64,000 bases of DNA from Ypsolopha sequella. Lineage: Eukaryota > Arthropoda > Insecta > Lepidoptera > Ypsolophidae. The notes under the pieces are model-generated. The model was not told the DNA's origin. It did no database searches and was given only the letters and a program-made list of their open reading frames with translations. Of the stretch, positions 62,958 to 64,000 are shown one piece after another. The position numbers were made by a program, and so were the translations under genes. The DNA lies in contig OW203986.1 in NCBI GenBank assembly GCA_934047225.1, positions 12,527,221 through 12,591,220 of the forward strand. Direction: 5' to 3'. Position 1 is the stretch's first letter. Each line of letters opens with the position of its first letter.

Positions 62958-63139
62958 GTAAGATGATTTTTGTATTCATTGTTCTTTCAAAAAACGGAAA
63001 CACTTATGGCGCTGTTCTGTTGTCCTTCTGTTGCCGATTGAACTTTAGCTGGAGGTTACGCGAAACATACCCATTGTGCACAAAATTATTTATTATTTCT
63101 ATAAATTATTTACCTTACACTAGTAATATATTTGGTTGA

Positions 63140-63300
63140 ACGGTTCGCGTGTATGGTAGAGCGAGCGGTTCGAACGAGCTGGCTATATGGTAAAGTGATT
63201 CACACGGGCTGCCTCTATAGTAAAATGGTTCGAACGAACCGCCTCTATGGTAGAGCAAGCGGTTCTAACCTTTGAGGTCTAGTGGTTCGAATGTCTCGAC
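63140..63300 (+). repeat. Degenerate repeat with tRNA-like motifs
   Basis: cggttcgaacgag, ggttcgaacgaacc and ggttcgaatgtctc alternate with ctatggtagagc-like text at about 35-60 bp spacing. The motifs recall tRNA T and D arms, but no complete tRNA fold can be drawn. Confidence 0.45.
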
Positions 63301-63735
63301 CACTAATCCGTTTTGTGTTCGGATTGTGTCGTTCGCAAGGCACGTTAAGGATGGTCGTCACGACGCGACCAACTCAGTTGCGGGCGTGGCCCAATGTCAT
63401 GCTGTTTCATTTCGCTATAAGGTGCACGCTTTATGAAACTTGTGAGGACAATACAATCGTGCCGATTTCGTCGCCGGCGCAAAATTGAAAACTTGTTTCA
63501 GGAGAAACTAATTTTGGCAAGACTGTGGACGTTTTCAAACATTATTTATATTATTATTAACGAAGATAAAATTTTTTATGTTTCCCCATATTAAGTTTTT
63601 GATTTTATCTAAAACAATAAAAGCACATTCGGCTATACTTTTGGATTTTAAGGGATATTAGGTACTAAAATTTCACGGTTTTTATTTCGACTTAAACATA
63701 GATCCTAGATAATGTTCATGGATTCAGCCTAAAAT

Positions 63736-63957
63736 ATTGTCGATGTGGTGGTTTCGGGATGAAGGGGACGTCGAAAAAAAGTGGGATTTGGTTTCAGTAG
63801 TTGGTATAGACGGTCTCTACCGGTCGGACTTGTTTAATATACGAAATATATTTTTACAAGTCCGACCGGTAGAGACTGTTTATTTATACCAACTACTGAA
63901 ACCAAATCCCACTTTTATCCGACGTCCCTTTCATCCCGAAACCACCACCTCGATAAT
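63736..63957. repeat. Near-perfect foldback with about 105-bp arms
   Basis: tggtggtttcgggatgaa ... tctctaccggtcggacttgt at 63736-63840 is complemented at 63850-63957. Few mismatches, loop about 20 bp. Located after exon 46. Confidence 0.9.
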
Positions 63958-64000
63958 AACATTCCATAGACACCCCACAATATGGTGATACAGGAGGGAC

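Noticed and set aside
59733..60278. 181-codon - strand ORF
   Set aside because: Lies across repeat family L and intronic sequence; composition and neighbours indicate repeat, not gene.
1..64000. Bacterial or viral gene cluster, CRISPR array or toxin-antitoxin system
   Set aside because: The tandem array has no spacers, the coding is spliced eukaryotic dynein, and all other coding is transposon-derived.

Overview
The window is nuclear DNA of an insect, almost certainly a moth or butterfly. The evidence is a spliced animal gene on the + strand with GT-AG introns, AT-rich introns, and many interspersed repeats of types I associate with lepidopteran genomes (reading experience, not a database search). 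No prokaryotic gene, operon or CRISPR array is present.

One gene spans nearly the whole window. It is the motor half of an axonemal outer-arm dynein heavy chain of the DNAH5/DNAH8 (Chlamydomonas gamma) clade. I placed 46 consecutive exons from 239 to 62957, 7247 coding bases (about 2415 codons). Every junction keeps frame and all 45 introns are GT-AG. The exons encode, in order: the end of the linker, AAA1 (GPAGTGKT), AAA2 (GPTGSGKT), AAA3 (GEQGTAKT), AAA4 (GVGGSGKQS), stalk coiled coil 1, the microtubule-binding tip, coiled coil 2, AAA5 and most of AAA6. The N-terminal tail lies upstream of the window and the last ~300-350 codons lie downstream. Several segments look closer to DNAH8 than DNAH5 from memory.

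The introns (79 bp to 3.7 kb) are packed with mobile DNA. Clear items are: an uninterrupted 635-codon hAT transposase inside its element (intron 38); five other hAT-type insertions, all with perfect 8-bp target duplications; a solo LTR with TG...CA ends and a 4-bp duplication, inserted into an older MITE (intron 7); an internally deleted Crypton-like tyrosine recombinase (intron 3); a 2.2-kb DNA transposon of unassigned class (intron 31); non-LTR retrotransposon fragments; and many foldback MITEs, including a family present five times. Intron 40 holds a 106-bp satellite (about 22 units) with trimeric higher-order structure, ending about 30 bp before exon 41.

The most notable non-coding gene is a full-length U1 snRNA sequence on the - strand in intron 28 (32374-32537), with its 5' splice-site-recognition end and Sm site intact. 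A second pattern is that repeats end within about 10-35 bp of splice acceptors at six exons, so branch sites or pyrimidine tracts may now be repeat-derived.
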